Shown: piece by piece, positions 40,323 through 48,869 of the stretch
Layout: every line of letters starts with the position of its first letter
How positions within the stretch are numbered: position 1 is the first letter of the stretch
Source: Gloeothece verrucosa PCC 7822
GTDB lineage: Bacteria; Cyanobacteriota; Cyanobacteriia; Cyanobacteriales; Microcystaceae
Direction of reading: 5' to 3'
NCBI RefSeq assembly: GCF_000147335.1
Contig: NC_014534.1
Coordinates: forward strand, 280,773-344,772
Length of the DNA stretch: 64,000 bases
The notes under the pieces: generated by a model
What the model was told of the DNA's origin: nothing
Database searches by the model: none
The model's input: the letters and a program-made list of their open reading frames with translations, nothing else
Position numbers and translations under genes: made by a program

Positions 40323-41612
40323 TTACCCAAAACTCTGAACCATATATAGTGAATTGTCTTCGACAAAAATTAAATCATTTTCTTGACGACTTAGAATAAT
40401 TCCCTGAGTGACAATGCGTAATAAATGTTGTGGGGAAAAGGATTCTAATTCGACAAAATAGCCGGCTTCTAACCAATTAATTTCTTCTGGGAGTAAAGTT
40501 TGTCGGATTTCTTGGGGTAATTCTTTTGCTTCTCGTGCCATAGTATCTGATTGTTGTACGAATAATTTTGGGTTGTCTAATACTTGACGGGGTGATAACC
40601 CGATATCGTAAATAGTAGCAGAACTATCAGCAAACCAATTATCCTGAGTACGAAGATGATTAACTAAAGTTACCCCTCGAGAATTGGCATTATGGAGAGC
40701 ATATACTTTTAAATCCCGATTGCGCCGCAACATTTCTAGAACTACATCAAATATATTTTCAGGATATCTAGTTACACTCAAAACAGCACAGTTATTCTCA
40801 AAGTGAAAGTTATTCGCTATTAAAAACCGAGCGATTTCTGTACTTTGACAAACTATAACCCGATCAAAACTATAGTTAAGAATTTCAGGATTAATTTGAA
40901 CAGGTTGAGTAGCAGCAAAAGATGGGGATAGAATTTTTTCGAATGAACCGTTGATAGTTTGCCACTTTCTTAACCAATCTTGAACTTGACTTAGAGAAAT
41001 TAAAAATTCTTGAGCAATTGATTTTTTATTCCTTAATTGTCGAATTGCCAAATAAATAAACAACATTCCTATTATTGTGCTTGCGACCAAGAGCGGAAAT
41101 AAATTGAGACTCAAACTAATACTCAGTCCAACCACAAGAAGAAACCCTGTTAAAATTAATAAAGATTTTGCTGTATTCTGGCGATCTTGATAAGTTAGTT
41201 TTTTTGAACGACTTTGATTAAATAACCAAATTAAAACTCCTAAATTTAAAACTATTGGAACAATAATAATTGATCCTCCTCCAAGTAAAACATACAAAAA
41301 TCCTCCAAAAAATAATGTTGTCCAGACATTAAAAAACAACAATAACAATATACAACCTATTCCGGCTACGCTTATCTTTTTATATTTTAAGCGCTTATCT
41401 AAAAAGTATAGTAATTGTTTGGGAGTAAAGTAGAGGGTTTTATTAACCGAAATATCATTCAGCAGTTTAGCAAAAAATGGATCAGTAAATTTTATCCCTT
41501 GTGTCATGGCCGTAGGTTCAAAGGCAAACTGATGATTACACCGGGTGCAGTGCCCACTATTGGCGGTTCTGTCTCGAAGATTGTTATCTGTTCCACAGTT
41601 AATACATTTCAT
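40323..41612 (-). CDS. Zinc-ribbon membrane protein
   Basis: 429 residues, ATG at 41610-41612. An N-terminal zinc ribbon (C-I-N-C-G ... C-T-R-C-N) precedes four hydrophobic segments: residues about 79-95, 97-120, 150-168 and 170-188. The last 200 residues are a soluble alpha/beta domain (D-R-V-I-V-C-Q-S-T-E-I-A-R-F-L) that resembles a Toprim- or NYN-like fold only loosely. Last gene of the minus-strand operon. Function unknown; could be a transporter accessory or immunity factor if the cluster makes a product. Confidence 0.6.
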   Translation of the reverse strand: MKCINCGTDNNLRDRTANSGHCTRCNHQFAFEPTAMTQGIKFTDPFFAKLLNDISVNKTLYFTPKQLLYFLDKRLKYKKISVAGIGCILLLLFFNVWTTLFFGGFLYVLLGGGSIIIVPIVLNLGVLIWLFNQSRSKKLTYQDRQNTAKSLLILTGFLLVVGLSISLSLNLFPLLVASTIIGMLFIYLAIRQLRNKKSIAQEFLISLSQVQDWLRKWQTINGSFEKILSPSFAATQPVQINPEILNYSFDRVIVCQSTEIARFLIANNFHFENNCAVLSVTRYPENIFDVVLEMLRRNRDLKVYALHNANSRGVTLVNHLRTQDNWFADSSATIYDIGLSPRQVLDNPKLFVQQSDTMAREAKELPQEIRQTLLPEEINWLEAGYFVELESFSPQHLLRIVTQGIILSRQENDLIFVEDNSLYMVQSFG

Positions 41613-41626
41613 ATTTTCAAATGCTT

Positions 41627-42856
41627 TTAAGTCAAAACTTGATTATTTAACAAAATACTATAATCTTCCCGCCGCCGAATCAATTTATGTGTCTTTCCCT
41701 CCAATAAAACCTCCGCCGCACGAGGACGATGTAAAAAATGGGAAGACATGGCATATCCATAAGCACCTACATCTAAAATTCCGATCATATCCCCAATTTC
41801 TAGGGCAGGAAGTTGGCAATTTTTTCCTAAATAATCTCTCGAATAAGTCGTATTCCCACAAACATCCGTCAAATAAAGTTGTTCTGTATTTTCTTTCCAA
41901 GTGACAATTTCTCGATAGCCGCCATGAACCGAAGGCACTGATAAATTAGCAACGGTTGTATCTACTCCGATTATTTGTTTATTTTCTTGCCATTTAACTG
42001 AAACGACTTGAGCTAATAATGTCCCGCAAGCAGCAATTACTGCTCTACCGGGTTCTATAATTAACTCGATTTTTCGATTCAGTTTATTTAACGCTTCGGT
42101 TAAAGCTTCCCCAAATATTCCCCAATCAAACTGTATCCCTTGATGTTGATACCGATAGCCAAATCCTCCCCCAAAATCTAAATAATTCCAGTCGGGTAAT
42201 AATTGACAAGTTTTTATTAAAGTTTCGATCACTCCGGTAAATGCTTTAGTGGCATTTGTCCCTGTACCTCGATAAAAATGTAACCCCTGTATTTTTAATC
42301 CGGCTGATTGAGCAATATAAAGTGCTTGCGGAAACTCTTCAGGACGAATACCAATTCTACTCTCTCCGGTTAACTCGGGTAAGTTTAATCTAAAGCCTAA
42401 TTTTGGTGGCGTTAACTTGCCCTTTAACTCTTCATATATCTGACAGCATAATTGGAGTTGAGACACACTATCTAAATTTAAGATTTTGATATTCCAGTTA
42501 AATAATTGTTCGATTTCCTGACGATTCAAATTACTGCCACTATACACAATATTATCCGATTTAAATCCTGCTTTTAATCCTAAATAAATATCTCCGGGCG
42601 TGTTAGCATGAAGCCCCCATCCTAATTCTTTAAATATCTTTAAAAGAGCAATATTTCCATTCGTTACTGTTGCAAATTGAAATCTTGTGTTATGATAGGG
42701 TATTGATCGGGTAATATGGGATATTTCCTGCCTTAAAACCTCTCCTTGATAAAGGTAGAGAGGTGAATGGTAAATCTTTAACAACTCTTGTGCCACTTCT
42801 AAAGAAAAAGAAACAGTTTTGGTTTTATGTAGGGAAAAATCTTCATTAATAACCAT
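41627..42856 (-). CDS. LysA-like (fold III) protein lacking the PLP lysine
   Basis: 409 residues, ATG at 42854-42856, touching the upstream stop, with AGGAG before it. Fold-III decarboxylase features: D-F-G-G-G-F-G near residue 225, E-P-G-R-A-V-I near 265, V-C-G-N-T-T-Y (the cysteine of the second active site) and G-A-Y-G-Y-A-M-S-S-H-F. The N-terminal strand reads F-A-T-V-T-N (residues 61-66) where diaminopimelate and ornithine decarboxylases have A-V-K-x-N, so valine 64 stands in place of the PLP lysine. The enzyme may be inactive, or use another chemistry. It sits between an amide ligase and a membrane protein. Confidence 0.75.
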   Translation of the reverse strand: MVINEDFSLHKTKTVSFSLEVAQELLKIYHSPLYLYQGEVLRQEISHITRSIPYHNTRFQFATVTNGNIALLKIFKELGWGLHANTPGDIYLGLKAGFKSDNIVYSGSNLNRQEIEQLFNWNIKILNLDSVSQLQLCCQIYEELKGKLTPPKLGFRLNLPELTGESRIGIRPEEFPQALYIAQSAGLKIQGLHFYRGTGTNATKAFTGVIETLIKTCQLLPDWNYLDFGGGFGYRYQHQGIQFDWGIFGEALTEALNKLNRKIELIIEPGRAVIAACGTLLAQVVSVKWQENKQIIGVDTTVANLSVPSVHGGYREIVTWKENTEQLYLTDVCGNTTYSRDYLGKNCQLPALEIGDMIGILDVGAYGYAMSSHFLHRPRAAEVLLEGKTHKLIRRREDYSILLNNQVLT

Positions 42857-44587
42857 CTATTTATCTCCTGATAAGCTAGACAAAATTTTCCACCCCCGAT
42901 AAGGCAACCAGAAGGGATTATATAATGATTTTGCTGAAACTTGTTCTCGAAAAACCTCAGTCCGCCAAACTTCCCACATCAACAACAACCATAAAATTTC
43001 CCCAATTCTACGCCCGCGAATTTGACCACTTAATTGTCCTAAGATAATTTTTTTAGCTATATCAGGGTTAAAAATCCCTTCCGATTGCAGTTTATGAGGA
43101 TTTAGCCAATAACCTAGGGTTGACCATAATGAGGATAAACACCATTGAGTCAAAGGAACTCCCATACCTCGCTTTTTTCTCCAAACAATTTCTGAAGGTA
43201 GCCAAGATTCTACCGCTTTTTTCAAAATATATTTTTCACAAGCACCCTTTAAAAACAATTCCCCAGCAACTCCAAATGTCCATTCTGCTAGAGATAAGTT
43301 ACAAAAAGGCGATCTAATCCATAATCCGTGAGCAAAAGCTACATTCGTAGCACGAGGTTGGATATTTTGACTTCCTTTGAGCATTAAATTAGCACGACGT
43401 AATCTATCTAAAAAACAACTAGAAAAACTCTCACAGAGCGCTTCTTTTAGCCATTCGTCTAAATTATACAACTTAACTTGTTTATAAACCGATAACTGAA
43501 AGACTTGTTCTTCATATCCATATAAACGGTGAAATGTATTTAAATATTCCTGGGTAAAGCTATTTTCTCCCTGGTAAATACTGGCGGCAATTAAAGGTTT
43601 ATTTGTCCAGCCGGCAAATAATTGATCTCCATGTTCTCCATTAAATATAATAGCCGTTTCTTGACTAGCGGCTTGTCCTAATAAATATAAAGGCACAGTC
43701 ACCCCATCCCCAAAGGGTAAATCTAAGGCTTTAACAGTTGCTAAAAGTGCTTTTTTAACTTGTTTAGCTGTAGCCGGAACTTTAATTAAAGGAATTTTTA
43801 AAAACTGAGCAACTTCTTGTGCATAAATTAATTCCGAATTTTCCTCAATACCAAAATCAAGACTATAAGCACGAACCTTAAGACCTGCTTGCACTAACAA
43901 AGCGGCAATAATAGAAGAATCTAATCCGCCGGAAAGAAATATTCCTACTGGTTCATCTCCTAAATCTAATAATTGTTCTTCAACAGTCTTTTTTAAAAGT
44001 ATTTGTAGTTGCCTAATAGCGGTTTCTTCATCCCCGATTACTTTAGGTAAAGAATGCCATTGAAATAAACGTTTCTCTGCTAATTGTTCCAAAGAAGAAT
44101 TTAACTGCCAAGTTTGCTCCGTTCCTGGTGAAATGGCTTTAATATCTTCAACCGGGGTTATAGGAGTAGGAATATAAGAAAAACTGGTATATCCAGATAA
44201 AGATAAAAAATTAATTTTAGGATTTTTAATTAAAGGTAATAATAATTGAAATTGAGAGGCAAACCAAATTGTTTGATTGAATTGAGTCCAATACAAAGGA
44301 ACACGACCAAAGGTTTCGCGTCCTAAACTTAGACAATTTTTTTCCACTGTAACCCAGGCATCTGATTGATTCGGTATGCCACCAGCAGATAAGGAAGCAA
44401 TTAATCCTTGATTGATGTTAGTGCTTGAAGGTATTTGTTTAACCCCTAAATAAAGTATTCCCCACGTCTCTTGTTTTTGAAATTTATAGGATGTTGTGCT
44501 GATATTTTTAATGATGTTGTTAAATTTTTCTTGTTCTGTTTGAGAAATAAGCCCCCAATAGCCGATAAAGTGATAGGGTTTGTTCAT
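42857..44587 (-). CDS. Asparagine-synthetase-like amide ligase (second copy)
   Basis: 576 residues from the ATG at 44585-44587 (a start at 44710 would add 41 residues without family likeness). N-terminal Ntn-like domain, M-N-K-P-Y-H, without catalytic Cys2. Synthetase domain: I-F-L-S-G-G-L-D-S-S near residue 232, D-L-P-F-G-D-G, and N-G-E-H-G-D-Q-L-F-A-G-W. C-terminal R-K-K-R-G-M-G-V-P matches the family loop. Distinct from the copy at 38557, with low identity. Followed at once by the LysA-like gene. Confidence 0.8.
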   Translation of the reverse strand: MNKPYHFIGYWGLISQTEQEKFNNIIKNISTTSYKFQKQETWGILYLGVKQIPSSTNINQGLIASLSAGGIPNQSDAWVTVEKNCLSLGRETFGRVPLYWTQFNQTIWFASQFQLLLPLIKNPKINFLSLSGYTSFSYIPTPITPVEDIKAISPGTEQTWQLNSSLEQLAEKRLFQWHSLPKVIGDEETAIRQLQILLKKTVEEQLLDLGDEPVGIFLSGGLDSSIIAALLVQAGLKVRAYSLDFGIEENSELIYAQEVAQFLKIPLIKVPATAKQVKKALLATVKALDLPFGDGVTVPLYLLGQAASQETAIIFNGEHGDQLFAGWTNKPLIAASIYQGENSFTQEYLNTFHRLYGYEEQVFQLSVYKQVKLYNLDEWLKEALCESFSSCFLDRLRRANLMLKGSQNIQPRATNVAFAHGLWIRSPFCNLSLAEWTFGVAGELFLKGACEKYILKKAVESWLPSEIVWRKKRGMGVPLTQWCLSSLWSTLGYWLNPHKLQSEGIFNPDIAKKIILGQLSGQIRGRRIGEILWLLLMWEVWRTEVFREQVSAKSLYNPFWLPYRGWKILSSLSGDK

Positions 44588-44751
44588 TGTCAATATACAA
44601 GTAGTTTTTCTAATTGTCCGCCGATAAACGCCGATGAAATATTTGTCACTAACTAGAGTGTTGAGATGAAATGCAATAGGAATAAGTTCGATTTGTGTCC
44701 ATAAGTCCATAAGTTAAAAGAGTTGTGAAAATCAATTAATGGGTTAAACTA

Positions 44752-45375
44752 TTATTTAACCGTAAAGGATTTTTGGTTTAATATTTGATTGCCTAAAGAC
44801 ATTTGGACTTGCCAATTTCCGGAAGGAGAAGCTATATTTAATTGATAACGACAATGAGTTTGCCAAACGCTTTTATTAATTTGACGAGTTTGGTAATTAT
44901 TTTGATGAGCGATTTGTCCGTTAGGGTCTATCCAATTACATTTTAGTGAAAGTTTTTCTCCTACTGGTGCATCTTGTAAAGTTACACGATAATAAACTTC
45001 AGGATGGTTTTGTCGGTTAATGATTACTAAATTTTCACCGTTATCTTGAACTTGAGTAATGCGACTTTCATAAACTTTAATACGCCCTAACTTTTGTTGA
45101 TGATTTTGAGAAATAATTACCGTGCTAGTAATTCCTATTACTAAAACGGTACCTAGTCCTATTCCAATCAACCAATTTCTGTGTTGTTGAACAGCTAAAT
45201 CGTTTTTACGCTGTAGCTCAATCATCGCTTCATCCAGTAATTCTGATGGCAAATTTAATTGTTGGAGAATTTCTTGAACTTGTTGGCGATCGAGTTCTGT
45301 TTCTCGACGGCGACTGAGATGAGCTACTTCAGCTACAATTTGATTTAACTGATCTTCAGTAATTTTTTCAACCAT
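44752..45375 (-). CDS. Single-pass membrane protein with N-terminal helical domain
   Basis: 207 residues, ATG at 45373-45375. The first 65 residues are helical and charged (V-A-E-V-A-H-L-S-R-R-R, L-D-R-Q-Q-V-Q-E-I-L-Q-Q-L) like small regulatory domains. A membrane segment (L-I-G-I-G-L-G-T-V-L-V-I-G-I-T-S-T-V-I-I) follows at about residue 68-87. The C-terminal 115 residues are beta-rich and likely extracytoplasmic (Y-Y-R-V-T-L-Q-D-A-P-V-G, W-Q-V-Q-M-S-L-G). First gene of a four-gene run with the ligase, LysA-like and zinc-ribbon genes. Confidence 0.6.
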   Translation of the reverse strand: MVEKITEDQLNQIVAEVAHLSRRRETELDRQQVQEILQQLNLPSELLDEAMIELQRKNDLAVQQHRNWLIGIGLGTVLVIGITSTVIISQNHQQKLGRIKVYESRITQVQDNGENLVIINRQNHPEVYYRVTLQDAPVGEKLSLKCNWIDPNGQIAHQNNYQTRQINKSVWQTHCRYQLNIASPSGNWQVQMSLGNQILNQKSFTVK

Positions 45376-45481
45376 AATTATTAGTTACTATAATTTTTTT
45401 GAATTAATTAAAGCTACCCTTTAAGAGTTTATGGACGATTTAGTAAGTAATCTTTTGTGATTTTTCTTTATTGATCATTCT

Positions 45482-45795
45482 CTAGTTTTTGTTCATTTTG
45501 CCTTTGAAGTAAAACCGAAATCCCAAAGCTATTCCCGATCCTAGAATTGTCAGGGGTTCGGGAACAGAAGTAACATTTATTGTATCGATTAATAGAGCAG
45601 CATTTACGATTGTATCCTAATTTTCCGTTTTATCCACATCTACTACCCCAAATCCTAACAAATAACTTCCTGCTACTTCTACTTGAATAGAAAAACTTTG
45701 ATCAACAGTTTCTTGGCCTAAACGGGAAAATAAATTTACTATTTCTGCATCATTTGTATTAGCAAGCCTTGTGGCCTCCTTAAAGCTCAAATCTT
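45482..45795 (-). pseudogene. PEP-CTERM protein, 3' fragment with nonsense codon
   Basis: The frame reads A-T-R-L-A-N-T-N-D, S-Y-L-L-G-F-G-V-V-D-V-D-K-T-E-N, then TAG, D-T-I-V-N-A-A-L-L-I-D, and ends with a classic sorting tail, V-P-E-P-L-T-I-L-G-S-G-I-A-L-G-F. The 5' part is cut off at about 45785 by a remnant of the dispersed gene. The intact protein would have been exported and anchored through the PEP-CTERM/exosortase route. Confidence 0.7.
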
Positions 45796-45968
45796 ACCAT
45801 TAACTCGGTTAACTGCTGCTGCAAAAAGAGCAATAACAGCCGAGCGCGGAGTGCCACTACGTGAGCGTGTTCACCAGTAGTTAGTGGACTATTGACGGTT
45901 GAACCCCTCCTATTCCCACACTTCGGTTTGGGCTGTTGTTGCTCCACTAACCGTTTGAGTTGCCTATA
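45778..45968 (-). pseudogene. Remnant of the dispersed small gene family
   Basis: Reads Q-L-K-R-L-V-E-Q-Q-Q-P-K-P, V-N-S-P-L-T-T and Q-Q-Q-L-T-E-L-M-V-R-F-E, the second half of the intact copy at 52290-52760, with a rearranged middle. It separates a PEP-CTERM pseudogene from the ParB-like gene, whose last few codons it supplies. Confidence 0.7.
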
Positions 45969-47032
45969 AAAATCCGGTTGTTTAGACTTTTGGATAATGG
46001 TGCAAGATCTGAGTCTAAGGGAGAAATAGCCTGAACTTCCCGATGATTCTGCTCTATCAAAGCTAAATACTGTTCTTCAACCGGAGTTAGATCTACTACT
46101 CTATCTAAAAGGTTAAGAATTTCTCTTTCAAAGGGGTCTAAGGGCAATTGTCTTAATTGAGTGAGCCGCTCAACGATGTTTTTGATGGAAGGCTCTTGTT
46201 CAAAAAAGATTGGTTGAACTTGGTTATGTTTGAGACTATGTTTATTCATCACCATTTGCTCCATATCACGCACCCAGACTTCTAGGGTTTTTTCTTTAAT
46301 ACAGGCAATGCGTCCAAGGCGTTGATGAATTGTTGGGTTGGTTGAAGCATGGATCTCTACCAGACCGCAGGGATTAAATTTACCGCAGGGATTAAATTTT
46401 AAGTGGTCGGTATGGGAGCTATCCGGGGCGGGTGCTGTCGAGGAGCGGATTTGGTCGGCTACAAGACTGACGATGCGATTACTGGGAACTTTTCCTTGAG
46501 CAAGATTGACGGCTTTAACCCAAGCTTCTCGTTGTTGAGAGGGATTAAGAGATATAAGTGGCCTAACCTGTCGTTCGCTAGTGGGAAGAATTTGTCGGGA
46601 CGCTAGGCTCTTAGCGGCAGGAGTTTCGTCTGAAATGATTGTTTGAGTTTGTGTGCCATTGGCCGACAAATGATCGAAGGTATTTTCAATTTGTGCGCCA
46701 ATGGCGCACAAATGATCAAAGGGATTTTCAGTTTGTGCCCCCGGCTCGTACTGGGGTTCGATGGCTAAAAGATTATCCATAACCACAGCCGCATCAATTA
46801 ACTGGTAAGAGTGCCGTCGTGCAAACCCGAATCTTTCACGACAATACTCCTCAAAGGTAGCATAAAGAAAGCGGTAAAGCCGTTTATCCCGAATGGTTTT
46901 TAAAGCCAGACCAGCTTGGTAGAACGAGCGTTCAATACAGCCCTCAAGCTGTAACAATTCTTGTTCTTCCTCGCTCGTTAAATAACCATCAGCAACGACA
47001 GCTAAAGAATTAGAGGCGAATGAGTGGGACAT
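45947..47032 (-). CDS. ParB-like plasmid protein with repeat-encoded FDHL segments
   Basis: 361 residues, ATG at 47030-47032. The N-terminus (A-G-L-A-L-K-T-I-R-D-K-R-L-Y, T-F-E-E-Y-C-R-E-R-F-G-F-A-R-R-H-S-Y-Q-L) is a helix-turn-helix-like DNA-binding domain seen in plasmid proteins. Residues about 98-130 hold two and a half copies of a 14-residue repeat with F-D-H-L. N-P-C-G appears twice near 215. The C-terminal 40 residues (D-P-F-E-R-E-I-L-N-L ... L-T-P-V-E-E-Q-Y-L) match the end of the 3203-5050 protein. It lacks the ParB core of that protein. Its final residues come from a neighbouring pseudogene sequence. Confidence 0.65.
   Translation of the reverse strand: MSHSFASNSLAVVADGYLTSEEEQELLQLEGCIERSFYQAGLALKTIRDKRLYRFLYATFEEYCRERFGFARRHSYQLIDAAVVMDNLLAIEPQYEPGAQTENPFDHLCAIGAQIENTFDHLSANGTQTQTIISDETPAAKSLASRQILPTSERQVRPLISLNPSQQREAWVKAVNLAQGKVPSNRIVSLVADQIRSSTAPAPDSSHTDHLKFNPCGKFNPCGLVEIHASTNPTIHQRLGRIACIKEKTLEVWVRDMEQMVMNKHSLKHNQVQPIFFEQEPSIKNIVERLTQLRQLPLDPFEREILNLLDRVVDLTPVEEQYLALIEQNHREVQAISPLDSDLAPLSKSLNNRIFIGNSNG
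46648..46740. repeat. 42-bp in-gene repeats with palindrome
   Basis: Units start at 46648, 46690 and 46732 (partial). The best palindrome is TTTGTGCGCC-AAT-GGCGCACAAA at 46690-46712. They encode the F-D-H-L repeats of 45947-47032. Confidence 0.7.
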
Positions 47033-47257
47033 GAGTAGAAATGTTTGACAATAACGTAGGAATTAAAGTTTAAAAACAAATTATTCGACAGCTATCGAAG
47101 GTTAGGGGATAAATTAGCTATAAGCTCAACTACCAATCGGGGTTTGCCGGCGTTAATTGGAGTTTTTCAGGAGCCTATTCGAGATTACAAGATTTGCTCA
47201 TCGGGTTTTTTCTATTATACATTTGGTGTAGAGAAATTCGTCAAAGAGTAAATAAAA

Positions 47258-47512
47258 ATGACTTATATCGGTCGAGGATCTCATCCCAATTCTCTTGCTA
47301 ACCTAAAACACGAGGGTCGCCCCCTGGCACAAGATGAGCCAAAAAAGAATAGAACTATTACAGTTACAGATCTAGGATGGAACGGTGCTAGGGCACTCGC
47401 ACAGTCTTTGGGATTATCATCATTTTCTGAATTGGTAGAAAAATTGGGACGAAGAGAAATTTTGTTAGTGATCCCGTCGGTGGAAAGCTCTCCCTCATTA
47501 GATGAGAGCTAA
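47258..47512 (+). CDS. Small protein, possible ribbon-helix-helix DNA binder
   Basis: 84 residues, ATG at 47258. A strand-helix-helix pattern, R-T-I-T-V-T-D-L-G-W-N-G-A-R-A-L-A, L-G-L-S-S-F-S-E-L-V-E-K-L-G, fits small cyanobacterial regulators that pair as ribbon-helix-helix dimers. The first 25 residues are basic (G-R-G-S-H-P-N-S). Divergent from the ParB-like gene at 47032, so it may regulate it. Confidence 0.5.
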   Translation: MTYIGRGSHPNSLANLKHEGRPLAQDEPKKNRTITVTDLGWNGARALAQSLGLSSFSELVEKLGRREILLVIPSVESSPSLDES

Positions 47513-47698
47513 AAATTCAGGGGCAAAATTTAAAATGGCTTTGCTAACCTCATCACTTTAGGGTTGTAAGCTCGGTTTCTACTGAAATTTAAATCAGAGT
47601 CGAGGGGGCAAAACTTAGGCTGCCCTCAAATGTTGTGAAATATGCGAAAATTTTGCACACAAAATTTATGTCATGAGAGGAAAGTAAAATCAAAAATA

Positions 47699-47880
47699 TC
47701 GGAAGCCCGCTTACCCTTATCAAATAACAAAATTCACTATGGGGGGCAAATCGTCGGCCTAGTAGTAGCCGAAACTTTTGAACAAGCAAGAGAAGCCACT
47801 TCAAAAGTAAAAATTAAATACAATACTCAAGCACCAGTCATAAAAACCGAACAAACCACTCTAAAGAAATCTTCGCTCCA
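47699..47880 (+). pseudogene. Xanthine dehydrogenase-family molybdenum subunit fragment
   Basis: Reads L-P-L-S-N-N-K-I-H-Y-G-G-Q, I-V-G-L-V-V-A-E-T-F-E-Q-A-R-E-A and V-K-I-K-Y-N, the a/b hammerhead domain of molybdopterin-binding xanthine dehydrogenase-like subunits. Intact proteins have over 700 residues; only about 60 are here. The open frame around it extends to 47642-47995, but the flanking parts look random. Confidence 0.65.
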
Positions 47881-48188
47881 AATAGGCGAAGAATTTGGCT
47901 TTAAGGTAGGAGACATAGCCGCAGGACTAGCTAGTGCAGTTGCTAGAGAGTTTATTCTTAAGCGCTTAGAACAAAAAAATACTTTAGTCGCATAAGCTGA
48001 TTTTTCTGTCAATGCGTAACTACTAAAATCTATGAATGCCCAAGAAAATAAAAAAATGAATAAGATTGCTAAGGGTTAAAGAGTTTGATATTTTAATAAA
48101 AATTTAATACTTGTCAAGCGCGACCAAAACTCAGTATAAAATATTATCTCGCTGTTGGAGAGGGTTTGTAAGCCAATAACTAATAACT

Positions 48189-48869
48189 TTAATTAAATTT
48201 TGTCCAAAGTCCAACCGGGAGTAATTGAGAATTTACGGGATTAGCGGATTTTTTGACTCGAAAAGATGCCAAATATTTTGGCCCTTTTCGGGATCTAAAA
48301 GGAGAGAGTGCTAAACTCAAGGTTAACGGTTCAAAATAGTCATCAAAAAGAAGGAGCAGATTCGTCAGTTCTATGCCAAAAGGAGGTCTATCCCTCTTAC
48401 CTTTTACCAAAAATAGTGCGATCAGTAACCCATCAGGGCGTAAGAGTGAATGCACAATCTGTACATATCGTGGCCGAAGTTCTGGGATAAATGAGCAAAA
48501 ACATCCATGTTCAAGCACATAATCAAAGCAATTACTAAATTCCGCTTCAAGTTCAAAAATATTACGTTGCAAGAATTCTGCCGATAGACATCGAGATCTT
48601 GCATTAGATGTAGAATTGGCGATTGCTGATGGGGCAAAATCAAACCCGACTACCTCAAAACCATGTTCGGCAAACAGTAAAGCATCATGTCCATTGCCGC
48701 TACCCAAGACAGCGAGCGTGCCGGGTGTTGGAGCTTGAGATGATTTTAGAAGACTAACAAAAGGGGGAGCTGGTTGCCCAGTATCCCACCGGGTTTTTCC
48801 CTGTAAGTAGCATTGTTCCCAATACTCTGAAGAAAGAACCTTTTTAGCAACCACATCCACATCCCCCAT
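48189..48869 (-). CDS. Class I SAM methyltransferase, TPMT-like
   Basis: 226 residues, ATG at 48867-48869. W-E-Q-C-Y-L-Q-G-K-T-R-W-D-T-G-Q-P-A-P-P-F opens the thiopurine-methyltransferase-like family; the SAM loop is A-V-L-G-S-G-N-G-H-D-A-L-L-F-A, followed by V-V-G-F-D-F-A-P-S-A-I and Y-V-L-E-H-G-C-F-C. Such proteins methylate halides, thiols or tellurite in bacteria. Its start overlaps the end of the upstream membrane gene by 26 bp, so they form an operon. Confidence 0.85.
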   Translation of the reverse strand: MGDVDVVAKKVLSSEYWEQCYLQGKTRWDTGQPAPPFVSLLKSSQAPTPGTLAVLGSGNGHDALLFAEHGFEVVGFDFAPSAIANSTSNARSRCLSAEFLQRNIFELEAEFSNCFDYVLEHGCFCSFIPELRPRYVQIVHSLLRPDGLLIALFLVKGKRDRPPFGIELTNLLLLFDDYFEPLTLSLALSPFRSRKGPKYLASFRVKKSANPVNSQLLPVGLWTKFN

